A stretch of 64,000 nt of DNA from Tricholoma matsutake (GCA_026075535.2 AP026540.1:1302001-1366000), one strand, 5' to 3'; shown: positions 1 through 10,204, counted from the first letter of the stretch. Numbers and translations: made by a program. The notes: generated from the letters alone by a model not told the origin.

Positions 1-994
1 GAAAGCAGTCCATGAGGCGCTGGAGCTCTTCTGTCCAACGGTCTCGGTGAGCAAGAAGCAGGGTCGAGTGAGTGATTGGTATTCCAGACTCGATATATTC
101 CATCGCGACAGCATATCACCCACCGGGAAGTCTTTCAAAAGCAAGAATCCATGGCGCATGGCCTGATTTGGCACAAAAATCATGCAGCTCGATCGAGTAC
201 CATTGAACAAACTTGATGAGGACGAGTTGCTTGTCTGGCATCTCCGCGACGTACAAAAGACGGTTGTTTTGTCTGTCGGGAAAGAAGCATCGAATCTCAA
301 AATTGAGATAGTCGTCAGATGAGGGTGGGTATTTGCGTAATCTGGAGACTGCAGGAAAACGACGTGCATGATCTGGGATCGGCCCTGGAGGGAGATTGTG
401 CAGGAGGTTCTCGACATCTTGAAGAATGTGAGCCTGGAGTACTGGTGCTGCAGTAAAGGCCGAATAGAGGGATCTGCGGTCGCGCCCATCACAAGCTGTT
501 TGAAGACATGAGAATGAGTAACAAGCTTGAAGCGATGGTCGATCGCGACGATAGCATAGAACGCCAATTCATATCCTAGGAATATCAGATCGTCAAATAA
601 CGATGAAATGCAGAAATATCCAGCTCACCAACAATGGTTAGACACATGGCACCCTCCAACCTAGATAGAGTTGCCGATGGGCTTCGGTCGAATTCATCAT
701 CGCATTCAGACGCGCGACGTAGCATGCAAGCTCTACCTGAGGAATTGCACTGATCCCTGTAATCCTGTTTTTAAACTCTACAACCATCGTCCCTGCACTA
801 TGAGTCGCATGATTATGGCCATCGCCTCTCACAGAACCAATGGCAGCTGCGGAAAGCGGAGGGATCTGGATACCTCTACGTGCCGAGAAAATGCGAGTGA
901 GTGCCGAATGAAAAGTGGGGACGGGTGGAGGGGGTGCGGTTTTCGTAGATGTGAGGGCGGTTATAGCCCGCGGAGAGGTCCTAGGCCTGTTCAC
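1..994 (-). pseudogene. Protein-kinase-like fungal gene, degenerate, 3' end outside window
   Basis: Read on the minus strand this resembles the Agaricomycete family in which a regulatory N-terminal region precedes a protein-kinase-like domain. The first exon carries VVEFKNRITGISAIPQ followed by ARLNAMMNSTEAHRQLYLGW. A good 53-bp intron (GT at 628-627, AG at 577-576) joins it to GYELAFYAIVAIDHRF. The kinase-like lobe shows LYVAEMPDKQLVLIKFVQWY, then GHAPWILAFERLPGG, then a hinge-like AMEYIESG, and runs off position 1. Decay is visible: a 2-nt insertion near 645, a frameshift near 485, and an in-frame TGA at 118-116 between PGG and YAVAMEY. The family resemblance is from memory of such proteins; kinase activity is not claimed. 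The start at 994 is only the first possible start codon of the open frame. Confidence 0.6.
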
Positions 995-1390
995 GAGAAG
1001 AGGACTCAGAGGCGGTTAGTTCAGATGTGCCTAGAGCCTCTGTGGGAACGCTTACAAACTCCACTCAGCATCTCCGCTACAACGATCGAGCTCTACATCG
1101 TCATAGTGACGTCATAGTGACGTCATAGGTCCGCTTATGGGGCGTGAAGCTTTGAAGACCAGTTCGTTTAAAATGAATACCAAATGAATACCACGACCAC
1201 CTCAAAATAAGAGTCGAAATGAGCACAATCCCTTCGAATAACGGAGCTCATACCACTTGCGGTGAACAGACTAGTCCGGCGAGGGGCAAAGGCAGCGTGG
1301 GAGGGAAAATGAGGCATGCAGCTTATCAGTTCATTCTAGAAATGTACTTAATGAACATCTTATTTTTCAGGGGAGCTGTGCAAGTCGTTC
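995..1390. other. No recognisable gene
   Basis: I see no supported gene here. A plus-strand frame open across 671-1117 is antisense to the kinase-like gene and has no family features. The short direct repeat gtcatagtgac occurs twice near 1100-1125. A pyrimidine-rich stretch ending in CAG near 1370 could be a splice acceptor for the downstream frame. Confidence 0.5.
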
Positions 1391-1936
1391 ATGGTAAGGA
1401 AGCGATGTCATCTATGCAATCCGTCATCTCCATCAATATTTGTCACAATAGGTGTTGGGGAAAATATACGAGGGTCGGCACTAGGCGCAATCAACAACTT
1501 TACGAACCAAGGGGACACTCGCCATGAAGAAATCGCTAAGAAGGGGCGTTTGGAGACCCAACAGGGCCTTGCAGCTTGGAGAGGTCAACCGGCATCAGGA
1601 GGCGGAGTTAGCGAGGGACATCCTGCTGTCGGGCCTAGTTCCGTCGAAGGAACATCTGGCCAGTCGAATCAGCATGAGACGGCGAAGTCGCTGGATATGG
1701 GCCAGTCTTATCAAACGTCCTCTCCTCGACAGTCTGACGGAACGACTGGTACTGGCGGTCCCACACAATACCATCGTCAATTTGATACAGGGCACGAGCA
1801 TGGAGTGAGTCGAGACCAAGTTTCAGGAGTTGGAGATAGTCGTGGAGGCTCGGAGATTTATCACCACCGCGACGATGCTATTACTGATCTGAATACACAG
1901 CCAGGAGGGCAGCAACAAGGCGCTGACAAGCTCTGA
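1391..1936 (+). CDS. Hypothetical protein, Gly/Ser/Gln-rich, possibly a last exon
   Basis: An uninterrupted frame of 181 codons rich in G, S, Q, T and H, with no domain I recognise. The composition suggests a disordered tail rather than a folded domain. A splice-acceptor-like tract (cttatttttcag) ends near 1370 and another AG lies near 1450, so this may be the 3' exon of a gene whose upstream exons I cannot define. A second frame (1524-1808) is also open and looks like a leucine/arginine-rich helix, so the coding frame is not certain. No neighbour gives a functional hint. Confidence 0.3.
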   Translation: MVRKRCHLCNPSSPSIFVTIGVGENIRGSALGAINNFTNQGDTRHEEIAKKGRLETQQGLAAWRGQPASGGGVSEGHPAVGPSSVEGTSGQSNQHETAKSLDMGQSYQTSSPRQSDGTTGTGGPTQYHRQFDTGHEHGVSRDQVSGVGDSRGGSEIYHHRDDAITDLNTQPGGQQQGADKL

Positions 1937-2323
1937 GAAGATAGTTATCGCGAGAGAGTGTATTGCCATGTGGTGTCATGTTGGCTAGGAGTTCTTTGGA
2001 CCCCCGCTGATTAGTTCGCGGTTCATATTTCTATTATTGCTCATAGTCCTAGTATTGTTCATAATGACGCATGCTTACTAAGTTGTAGAATTACTGTACA
2101 ATTGACAACGATTATAGTGTCAGAATATTGGTGTACTCGAGTGTTGAACAAAGAGGACTGGATAGGTTATAATGGACTCGTTATTAATATTTATACAAGC
2201 TTTGATGCGTTGATCCGTAATCTACTTGTGATTACAGCGCTTCTGGAAAGTAAGAGATTACGTTGATGAAATCCTAAAAAGGAAATCACAATATTTCCAA
2301 TCTCGTACCGTCTTTACATCATC
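1937..2323. other. Intergenic AT-rich spacer
   Basis: No gene or repeat recognised. It separates the weak upstream frame from the mariner-like transposase and may hold the left terminal inverted repeat of that transposon, which I could not define. Confidence 0.5.
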
Positions 2324-3637
2324 ATGGTCAACCGTAGAATCAGCTCGGATCTCAAGGAATGTGTGCTGCGACTTTGGGAGCTTGGCTGGTACCAAGATAT
2401 GATACTCGAGAGCCTCTGTGTATCTTGCGCAAGCATCTTCCGATGGCGGAAAATCTTTTCTGAGCATAATTCTGTCAACAAACCTCGTTCTCCACTGATC
2501 GGACGCCCTCGTCTCATCATCCGTGCCGTAATGACAGCAATCAAACAAGTTTACAACAACGAATCTGAAGCTTATCTTGACGAGCTTGTCTGGTGGCTTG
2601 CTATACAACACGACATAGTCATCTCACGCTCCGCATTGCAAAGTAACCTTGAAGATGCCGGCCTCACATGCAAGCTTCTGCACAAGATTGCCTCTGAACG
2701 AGATGAAGAACTTCGGGCAGACTTTCTTGTGATGGTTAGGGAACATTCTGCAGGACAGGGCCATGAGTTTTTGTTCCTCGACAAGATGAGCAAGAATGAC
2801 CATGATGTTGCTCAACGCTATGGCCGATCATTGCGGGGAGAGCGCACTGATTTCATTGACAACTTTGTCCGCACTGGCAGTGAAGATACTCCCTCCTTGC
2901 CACAATCACAACCGATGGATACATAGCATGTAGGGCTGTTGTGGGTTCATTTGACTCAATAGAATTCTATGATTTTGTTGCCGAACAAGTTGTATGATCA
3001 TCTCCACTTGTTCTAGAGCTTGTACTGACAGTGGTCACACATCAACAGATACCCGAAATGAATGCATACCCAGGGCATCACAGCATACTTGTCCTTGACA
3101 ACTGCCAGATCCATCACAATGTTGCACTAGTCAATGCTGCAGGTTGTTAGGAAACCACCCCATTATCTAATAAAATTTCATTTTATTTTATTATGTCAAA
3201 TTACGCTACATGACGCCAAATGATGCTACACTTTGATAGCATGAGAATTTTATTTTGCACGCATCAAATGTATGTGCATGTACGAGTGCGTCGGTAACAA
3301 CAATGTACAATATGTGTAACATAGTATATAAACCCTAAATATATGCCTAGGGGACCCCAGTTGTGTTCTCTTAGGTATTCCACCTACGTTTTTGGTGTGA
3401 AAGGCCTATTGCAACAAACTCACCTATTAATAACCCCTCGTATCAAAACCATCAGTTCCCCCATCATGCGCGCGGATCCCGCCCCCTTCTTGTAGAGAGA
3501 ACCCACACGGTCTTAGCTAGCAGATAGTGGGTGTCGCCCTAACACAGGTGAGATTGGATTGATCATTGTCCCTCAAAGTAGCTGATGCTGATTTATTAGG
3601 CTGTCTCCTTCTTTATCTACCACCCTACTCTCCCAAT
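2324..3637 (+). pseudogene. Tc1/mariner-family transposase, split by an LTR and truncated
   Basis: The first 200 codons hold a helix-turn-helix (residues about 5-60, with GRPRLI after it) and a second helical region, then FLFLDKMSKNDHDVAQRYG, the equivalent of the family's first catalytic block, where the residue after D is K instead of E. A frameshift near 2880 moves the reading to LLATITTDGYIACRAVVGSF. A 57-bp intron (2992-3048) follows, then SILVLDNCQIHHN, the second catalytic Asp block. The next intron (donor at 3143) contains a 400-bp solo LTR. Removing that LTR and one copy of its 5-bp target restores a clean 52-bp intron ending at 3599, after which LLLYLPPYSPN is read. The frame is cut at 3638 by another LTR, so the last catalytic residue and C-terminus are missing. 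Mariner-type membership is secure; the element is inactive. Confidence 0.82.
3145..3544. mobile_element. Solo LTR, 400 bp, TSD CAGGT, in a transposase intron
   Basis: The element starts TGTTAGG and ends CCTAACA, a perfect 7-bp inverted pair with TG..CA ends. It is flanked by the 5-bp direct repeat CAGGT at 3140-3144 and 3545-3549. Inside is a TATA-like tatataaa near 3327, consistent with an LTR promoter. Removing it restores a normal GT..AG intron in the mariner transposase, which proves it inserted into that gene. No internal coding region is present, so it is a solo LTR left by LTR-LTR recombination. The ends resemble Ty1/Copia LTRs, but the superfamily is inferred. Confidence 0.88.
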
Positions 3638-4615
3638 GATAGGTCGTCTCCTCAGCTCAAGGACCGATTCACCACTTTAGCATCATTCTAATCACATCGG
3701 CTAACTCCTATGATGTCCCAGATGCAGCGCAACCCAGTCTATCGATCGTGATATCATAGCGACCACGTCAAAACATCACCAGCAACATCGATCATATCAA
3801 GAGCCCACATCGCACAACCTTAGGACTACCCCGAAAGCCCCTAAAAACCCTTCTAAACGACCATCGAACATCCCCAATCATCTTCAAACAAACTGCGACC
3901 GCGATTGAACATCATTGACCATCGTCAACCATTGTCGAGCGTCATCGATTGATATCGAGAGACTACAAGCGACATCGGGTGCTGCATTCATTATCTATAT
4001 GGTGGAAGACCATGCGCTAGAACATATTCCAACTCGTGCTCAAACCTGCTGATCATAGGTCAGCCTCATTTTGAGTCCCTATCGCATACAGAACCCACTG
4101 GATGGATTATTGCGAGACTTAGCATGGTTTATACACAAAGGACAGTCTCTTTTAGTTCTCTCCCTTTATTACTCCTTCATCATATGATACATCTCTTTCT
4201 TCTTCGGATTCCAGTCTCCTTTTTGGCCTTGTGCCTCAACTCATATCTTCTGCCTCATGTTCTACACATGTTTTTCATTCCATTTGAGGAAGTTTCTTTA
4301 AAACTCTGTAGTATCTACTAGAAAATACAAGAAATCATCTTCACCTATCATCTTGTATACAGTTCTAAGCGTCTGATCAACTATCTAAAGTGATCGAAAG
4401 TCTCTACAAGTTTTCTCGATTGACGAGAAACCTCTGCAATCATCGCATCCTCAATCCTGCCTCAATCCTCTCGTCATTAGCACTAGCAACCCTTCCAACA
4501 CTTCATAGACATTTGCCATACCCTTCATACACTATTGACCTATCGAAAGGTCCTCGGAATTCACATATTGACCATCGATGATAGAACTCGTGTACATGCC
4601 CATAAGAATCAAACC
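3638..4615 (+). mobile_element. LTR of family D, plus orientation, diverged, right end uncertain
   Basis: Begins TGATAGGTCGTCTCCTCAGC immediately after the mariner coding text YSPN. The first 110 bp, and a block at about 4135-4290, match the reverse complement of the LTR at 26258-27579: both have tgattcaccatttt-like and ctaatcacatcgg text, and both carry the rccagtctcctttttggcc-type block beside the TATA/R region. Between them lies degenerate repeat text built from catcg/ttgaccatcgtc units (about 3770-3960), the U3 minisatellite of this family. The right end near 4615 is diverged and no target duplication was found, so it may be truncated. Confidence 0.6.
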
Positions 4616-4924
4616 CTCAACCTCACATGATAAATTACAACATTACTTGGCACAATAAACCATTGAGCCAGAATGTCTTGTTAGCACAGGAACATTTGTG
4701 CTCAATATGGTGTTTGCAGCTGTGTATGACATAGCACACAGCTGCATCAATGCCAGCTCATCATTCTTCCCTTCACCACCACCATTGAGGATGATGGCCC
4801 CTCTCTCTCCCCCTTCTTTCCTCTCTACCACCACCACCATCACTGTATACACACCTCCCAGAACACCTGCCAGACCATTTCACAACCCTCAACCACTGCA
4901 AATGAGCCGAGTTGATGCAATGCA

Positions 4925-4955
4925 GGCCCAAATGATGTTCATCATTGTTTGGGCC
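4925..4955. repeat. Palindrome GGCCCAAAY-GATG..CRTxGTTTGGGCC, copy 1
   Basis: Arms of 13 bp (GGCCCAAATGATG and CATTGTTTGGGCC, 12 of 13 paired) around a short variable centre, directly before the donor-like gtaagttttt. The same palindrome recurs at 5799-5832 and 36177-36207. See the finding on this motif. Confidence 0.6.
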
Positions 4956-5359
4956 CCAAGTAAGTTTTTTTTCTTTCTTGTTTCTATAGTTTTACTAACT
5001 AACCTTTTACTATGTTTTAGGTTTTACTTTAGTGGTAACAATGGATGTTCAAGTGACACAACCCACTATGGCCACCCAATCATTTGGATGAGATGAGGGT
5101 GTGGACTAGGGCCAGGAGTGCAGAGAGCGACACTGGGACACCCCAGAAGGGTGATACCCACCAGGGAGGTCTTTACACTCCCCCACCTTTCCTAGTGGAC
5201 TCCAAGTGGAATCCACTCAAACACCGGATTCCACTCGGACTGGTCCAGTGGAGTCCAGTGGAGTCTGGTTGGAGTCTGGTTGGAGTCTGGTTGGAGTCCA
5301 GTTGGAGTTCGAGTGGAGTCCGAGTGGAGTCCAGTCAGATTCCGCTGAAAAAGTGTGTA

Positions 5360-5440
5360 AGAAAAGGAATTGAACCCAGATCCCCATAGGTTGCTTATGT
5401 AATCAATCATGATGCACAATATAACCGTTACACCACAGTA
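5360..5440 (-). other. tRNA-derived (SINE-like) promoter, minus strand
   Basis: On the minus strand TGGTGTAACGGTTA (about 5437-5424) matches a tRNA A box and GGGTTCAATTCC (5377-5366) matches a B box, about 50 bp apart as in a tRNA. The sequence between does not fold into a clean cloverleaf in my reading, so it is a tRNA-derived polymerase III promoter rather than a tRNA gene. It points outward to the left TIR of the 5168-7221 element. Confidence 0.55.
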
Positions 5441-5798
5441 CCTTGTGTAAGGCATCATCTACTTGCATTAGGTACCGTGGTGCAGCTGTGTATGACAAAG
5501 CATATTGCCGCGTCATCAAATGTGCCAGCTCTTCACTCACCACCACCACCGTCGACGCCACCTCCCTCCCTCCTCTCTCTACCACCACCACCACTGCGTG
5601 GACACCCTCTGCCACTGCTCCCACACCCAATCCGCCATCATCACCACCCACAAACGAGCCAAATGGATGGGCCCTAGGTAAGTTTTTTTTGTTTGCTTTT
5701 TGTTTTTATAAACTAACTAACCAGTTTCTTTAGTTTTCTAGGTTATAAACTACTGGTAACAATGCCACCACCCACAAACAAGCCGACTGGATGGAACG

Positions 5799-5832
5799 CG
5801 GACCCAAACGACGCAGATCGCATCGTTTGGGC
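5799..5832. repeat. Same palindrome, copy 2
   Basis: Arms acccaaacgacg and catcgtttgggcc around gcagatcg, immediately before ctacgtaagttttttt. Position relative to the splice-like donor is the same as in copy 1. Confidence 0.6.
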
Positions 5833-6636
5833 CCTACGTAAGTTTTTTTCGTTTGCTTTTTGTTTTTATAAACTAACTAACTCATTTCTTTTGTTTTGTA
5901 GGTTCTACTCTACTGGTAACAACCGACGGCTGGACGCGAGACAACCCCACACACCCACCCCATGCCTGCAAGCCCCTGCTTGTAGGGTGGATCGTGAGTG
6001 TCACCAGGACCCCCAGAATGCGAAGCAATGGGGCCAACGACACACCACCCACCTCCAGCCCCTTGAGCAACTGCTCGGGGGGTGGATCACAGGTGGAATG
6101 GAGGTGATGATGCCAAACAACGACAGGGCAATGCCAATGCCAACACGGAACGACGGGGATCAACCCAGACCCGATGACACCTGTGCCAGCCCCCTCCTCC
6201 CCATCCAAACGGGATGTGAGGGTGTTGATAAAGGGTAGGAGATGGCAGAGGGGTAACGGGAGACCTGTGGAGCAGGATACCCACCTGGTAAGCACCCACC
6301 TACCCCCTCCCTCACATGCCACATCACTGACCCCTCCCCCCAACCCCTCCAAACTAGGAGACCCGCAAAACTGACAACACACCCACCCCACGCCGACGAG
6401 CACCTGCTCGTTGGGTGGATGGTGGGTAGACCAGGGCTACGACAACCACGGCACCCATCCCCATGCCTACGAGCCTCTGCTTGTAGGGTGGATGACAGGT
6501 GCGGCTTGCTACAGCGACAGACGTGTGCGAGGAGGGGTGGGCAACGACACCCACCCCAGACCGCATCCCCCAACCCCCCCTCCCCTGCATTTTGTGTGGG
6601 GAGGTGTCTTTATTATTTTTAATTTATCTCTGCCCC

Positions 6637-6768
6637 CCCCTCGCACCAAATGCGAGGGGTATATATATTGTAGTACTTACGAATCCCCCCCCCCACGCTG
6701 AACGCGAGGGGTTTAGTTTTTTATGTACATAGTAGTAATCCCCCCCCTCTCGCAAGATGCGAGAGGGG
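6637..6768. repeat. Three C-tract/hairpin units separated by AT-rich text
   Basis: Three units each combine a run of 7-10 C with a short stem-loop: CCCCTCGCA-CCAAA-TGCGAGGGG at 6637-6659, a degenerate one at 6686-6712, and CCCCTCTCGCA-AGA-TGCGAGAGGGG at 6744-6768. They are spaced by about 50 bp of AT-rich sequence, and the last is followed by a T-run. The same kind of unit (CTCGCAATTGCAAGCGAGG) recurs four times inside the hAT-like MITE at 35860-36150. Confidence 0.65.
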
Positions 6769-6929
6769 TTTTTTTTGTTTATTATTATATTATACCCACT
6801 CCCTCGTGTCCTACACCAGGGATGTGGTTAATTAAAATTTTTTGATCTTAATTGTTTAAAAAATGCCTCCTCGAAGAATATGAAAAGTTGAGTCATAAAT
6901 AAACCTTATATTGATCCCCAATAAATCTC

Positions 6930-7010
6930 CTGTGGCTCAAGTGGTTGAGCACACTTGTTTGGTTTGTCATGTGATTCCTTATGGTGAGGTCTTGAGTTCA
7001 ATTCCTGCAG
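6930..7010 (+). other. tRNA-derived (SINE-like) promoter, plus strand
   Basis: TGGCTCAAGTGG (6933-6944) fits an A box and GAGTTCAATTCC (6994-7005) fits a B box at tRNA-like spacing. The middle does not look like a complete functional tRNA. It faces outward to the right TIR of the 5168-7221 element, mirroring the minus-strand copy at the left end. Confidence 0.55.
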
Positions 7011-7249
7011 TACACAAATTTATTTTCCAGGTACTTTATGAAATTCACCAAGTCCGAAGTCCTTTGAGCTCATATCTAATTGACTTATCATTTGGTTGCA
7101 CTCGGACTCCAGTTGGACTCCAATGGGGGATTGAACTCTACATGACTTAGTGTAGTTCAATTGGACTCCACTCGGACTCCACCCGGAGTCCACTAGGACA
7201 GGTGGGGGACTGTAAAGTACTGTGTGAGCTGAGGACTATGGATATACAA

Positions 7250-7980
7250 TGGATAGGAAACTTCGAGTGCTATATTGGACTTTGAGGGCAAATGTGAATG
7301 TGAACATGAATCTGGTCGCGAAATATATGAGGGCGAACATGATATCAAAATAGCTGGTGCAGTGGATGATGGCACAGACAATGAGATCGAAGACAATAAT
7401 ATCGGGAGTGGCAAATATGAAATTGAGGTCAAAGCAGCCAGCAAATGGTAGGTATACTTGTTTATTTAATATATTGGTTTATTTAAAATAGGTCAGATAT
7501 TGTGATGGTGAGCCCTCATCATAGCCCTCCTGGTCGACATGGAGCATCTTGTACCACAGGTGGCATCTTACGTGGCCATGCACATGGAAATGTTTATAAT
7601 TTTGGTGACCACATGGATGTTGATGACCAGCAGGGCAAGGTTGTAGGCAAGGTCCATGTTTATACAACGCATGGTAATCCCAATGAGTCCAAGCCTTATA
7701 TGGTGCTCAAGCATGAGGTCACCAACCATCTCACACCCATCCTCAAGAAGCTTGGAAACTCATACTCACCAGTCAAAAGTACGTTGTTTTAGTTTTAAAT
7801 TTTAAATTGGTCTTAAGACAAAGTCTAGAGCAAAATCAGCGTGTATTTGTATATGAGGATGAACTTTGGAATGTCCAAGGTCGATATGAGTCTGTTATTG
7901 AAGAAGATGGAGGGGTTGATTGGGCAGTTTTAAACCACCAATTTACCTTGAAGCTTCTCATTGTAAGTTTCAATTGCTCT
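7250..7980 (+). CDS. Unrecognised exons upstream of the CxC5/CxC6 gene
   Basis: A plausible spliced reading joins an acidic stretch ending near 7449, an intron from GGTAGG to AAATAG (about 7447-7491), a 95-codon exon containing KVHVYTTHGNPNESKPYMVL (to about 7779), a second intron ending near 7820, and an exon with RVFVYEDELWNVQGRYESVI (to about 7960). A third possible intron runs about 7961-7985 into the next frame. I do not recognise the family. These may be the 5' exons of the CxC5/CxC6 gene or the cut 5' part of another gene. Confidence 0.4.
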
Positions 7981-7993
7981 TATAGGAATTTAT

Positions 7994-10138
7994 TTGTTGA
8001 GTCTCCACTTTGAGGTGGTTGATCAGACACCAACTCTTGCTCCAACTCTGAATTCCGATTCACTCTTGGTGGCCTCTTCCTCAACCTCTATTTTTCCTTT
8101 TAAACAGCAGCTCATCACTATTCTTGGAATACCAAGTTTATTGGCCGGTACGGGTGATGTCTCTCTTCAAATCACATATAAAAAATACAAGGCTTTTCTT
8201 ACTGCATTTCAAACCTATGAAGAAATGGTGAAACAGGTTGATAGTCACAAGGTTGGGCCCTTGAAAATGAAAAATGTGAAGAAAGGAATGGACAAGGAGG
8301 AGGAAATCATAGCATTGGGTCTCAAACTTGACTCTTTGGCCAAGCTTTTACATCTCCACCCCTACAATGCCAATGAACAATATCAAGTCAAATTGCAACC
8401 CATTTCCAACAAATCAATCCAACCAGCACTTGTCATTTGTCCCAATGCCATGGAATGCCAGACTCTGGCATGCAAGTCACGGTCCCTCCATCAAATCACT
8501 CCTATTTGAGATATTCCACATGTCACTTTGATCAAAGATGCCACTATCCATGACAATGTCCCTGTTTTGACAGGACTATGCAATGTGTGCAACACAAAAT
8601 ACATGGCTGATCATGAGTGAGGGGTTGAAAATGAGGGGGGAAACAGATTCAGTCGATTATATCTGAATTCTGCAAAATACCTTAAAGTTGGGTGGGAGCT
8701 ATGGGTGGATCGATCATTTTCCCAAGCTGTTTTGAATGGGTTATACAGCTTCCATGCCTCAGCTGCTGCATACACCGAATACTGGAATAACAGCTTTAGG
8801 AAACAGCTTGTTCAATTCAAGAAGGTCACTCAGCATCATGTCTGGCAGGCATTTGTTCAAGAATCAATGCATTCAATTGCCTCTGCATCAGATATTGATC
8901 TCATCCTTCAAGATGGGCTTTCTATTGATGAGGTTACAAAGGAGGCTTTTGAGGTTTTGGGAGCAAATGGAGTTATCAGAGTTGCTGGAGAGCATTCATG
9001 TTCTGAATGCACACAAATATACAAGGCAACCGCAGATGTCATACCCAGCCCAAACACTGCAGCAGAGAGCAGCTCAGCTAGTGGTGATGACCAAATGGAG
9101 GTTGACAAGGCATTTGTTCAATTAGTTGTCCTTGATGGGATAGTAACTGGCCCTTCAGTATGTGCCCTGTACTGGCATTTGAATGTGGTGGCTTATACAA
9201 AGTTTTTAGTGCTGTGCATATGGGGATTGCACTGCTGAACTTGCAAATGCACGAGGTGGTGTATTTTGTGCCTTGCATGAAACCCAATATGGAGCAAAAT
9301 GCTGAGTGGTTGGGTGTTCCAATCCAAAGATTGGTGGGGTCAAGGTATGTGAGCAACACTGGGCAGATTGGAACAGATTCCATGCAAGTTCATCTCGCCA
9401 GAAGATGTCAGGATTTTGGAGAATGATTTGGAGACCTGGTGAAAGCTTACCATGGGAGCCAGCTCCAGCACCAAATATCCAATGCCATGATGAGGAGATG
9501 CCAGAGATACAACATTCAAATTATTTCACTCCCTGCAGGTTCTATTGTGTTGAAACAATTTGTGCACCATGTGGGTTGTAATTGCTTGGGCAAAGTTTGC
9601 AAAGGCAGAATCTGAAGAGAACATTCTGCAGTTTTTGGAAACTGTATATCCCACAGAGGAGTCATGGCCAGCTTATATCTGTATTGACAAAGCCTGCCGT
9701 GTTCTTTGTCATAGCATTGCAAATGGCACTTGGGACACCTGGCAAAAAACCAGCCGGATGATAGTGGACTCATACCACTATATCAATCATAGCACAACAG
9801 ATTATCTGTGTCGCAAATGGTGTAATCCAGCTCCAACAGATGGTTCAGCACCAAATCTGGTAATTGTTGAGTGTGATGCTGATGGGACACCTCACTACAA
9901 GCATGCATTTAATACTCAGGCATGTGAGCAGTTGAATGCATGGCTTGGGGGGTTTGATTCAATCTTGAGAAGAATGACAGTCGGGAATTTCAACTGGTTT
10001 TTACATACAATGTTGTCTTATCACAGTTTAGTGGTGATGGCAAAACAGCAGCAAAGGTCTGGTGGCAATAATAGTAGTAGTGGCTCTGATTCTGATAACA
10101 CCAGTGGCTATGACACTGATGATGATAGTGACATGTAG
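7994..10138 (+). pseudogene. CxC5/CxC6 zinc-cluster protein associated with KDZ transposons
   Basis: The first third ends in a CxC5-type cluster (NAMECQTLACKSRSL, then CNVCNTKYMADHE). Next comes LYLNSAKYLKVG and a conserved YSFHASAAAYTEYWNNSF segment, then the CxC6-type cluster with CSEC, FCALHE, and C-S-N-P-K/CEQHW (about 8995-9400). The C-terminal part (FYCVETICAPCG, YICIDKACRVL, VDSYHYINHSTTDYLC, NTQACEQLNAWLGGF) resembles a degenerate transposase-like core. An intron at about 9159-9206 is required. Breaks are TGA at 8507-8509, 8618-8620 and 9303-9305, each where arginine is expected, plus a 1-nt deletion near 9577. Pfam names these domains from association with KDZ (Kyakuja-Dileera-Zisupton) transposases. 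The start is uncertain: 7994 is a TTG. Confidence 0.75.
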
Positions 10139-10204
10139 TTGATCCTTGTATCTGTAAGCTAGTCAGTAGTGTTTATGCAATGACCCTTCAAACCTGGATT
10201 TAGC

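Larger units (their letters stand above)
4640..5926 (+). repeat. Duplicated exon/intron-like module with conserved splice-like text
   Basis: Two related modules lie at about 4645-5060 and 5405-5762, with a third partial one at 5762-5926. Each runs from a tRNA-like A-box (minus strand), through gcagctgtgtatgaca, a (CAC)n-rich stretch and GGGCCC, to gtaagtttttt, an aactaac branch-like motif, and a T-rich tract ending in TAG before GTTxTACTxxTGGTAACAA. The donor, branch and acceptor text is better conserved than the rest. A similar block in inverted orientation sits inside the hAT-like MITE at 35686-36415. I do not recognise a protein. The block may be exons of a lost transposase gene or a non-autonomous element carrying such sequence. 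Confidence 0.6.
5168..7221. mobile_element. Candidate non-autonomous DNA element with ~48-bp TIRs
   Basis: The left end reads CTTTACACTCCCCCACCT followed by TTCCTAGTGGACTCC. The right end, read on the minus strand from 7221, gives ACTTTACAGTCCCCCACCT followed by GTCCTAGTGGACTCC, so about 45 bp are inverted-repeated with few mismatches. Inside each end are arrays of GGACTCCA/TGGAGTCC motifs (5205-5340 and 7105-7195), typical of subterminal transposase-binding repeats, and then an outward-facing tRNA-like promoter. No transposase is encoded inside. I could not find a convincing target duplication. A related end (10478-10492) follows the CxC5/CxC6 gene, so this may be a non-autonomous relative of a KDZ-type element, or its outer ends may belong to one larger element. 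Confidence 0.55.

Noticed and set aside
671..1117. 148-codon plus-strand ORF
   Set aside because: Antisense to the kinase-like gene, which has recognisable motifs and a splice site on the other strand.
5930..6600. Several overlapping Pro/His/Gly-rich ORFs on both strands
   Set aside because: GC-rich repetitive text with hairpins (gcctgcaagcccctgcttgtaggg and relatives) keeps many frames open; no protein family recognised.
6911..7150. A true tRNA gene at the A/B-box pair (and at 5360-5440)
   Set aside because: Boxes are present but I could not pair acceptor and anticodon stems; called tRNA-derived only.
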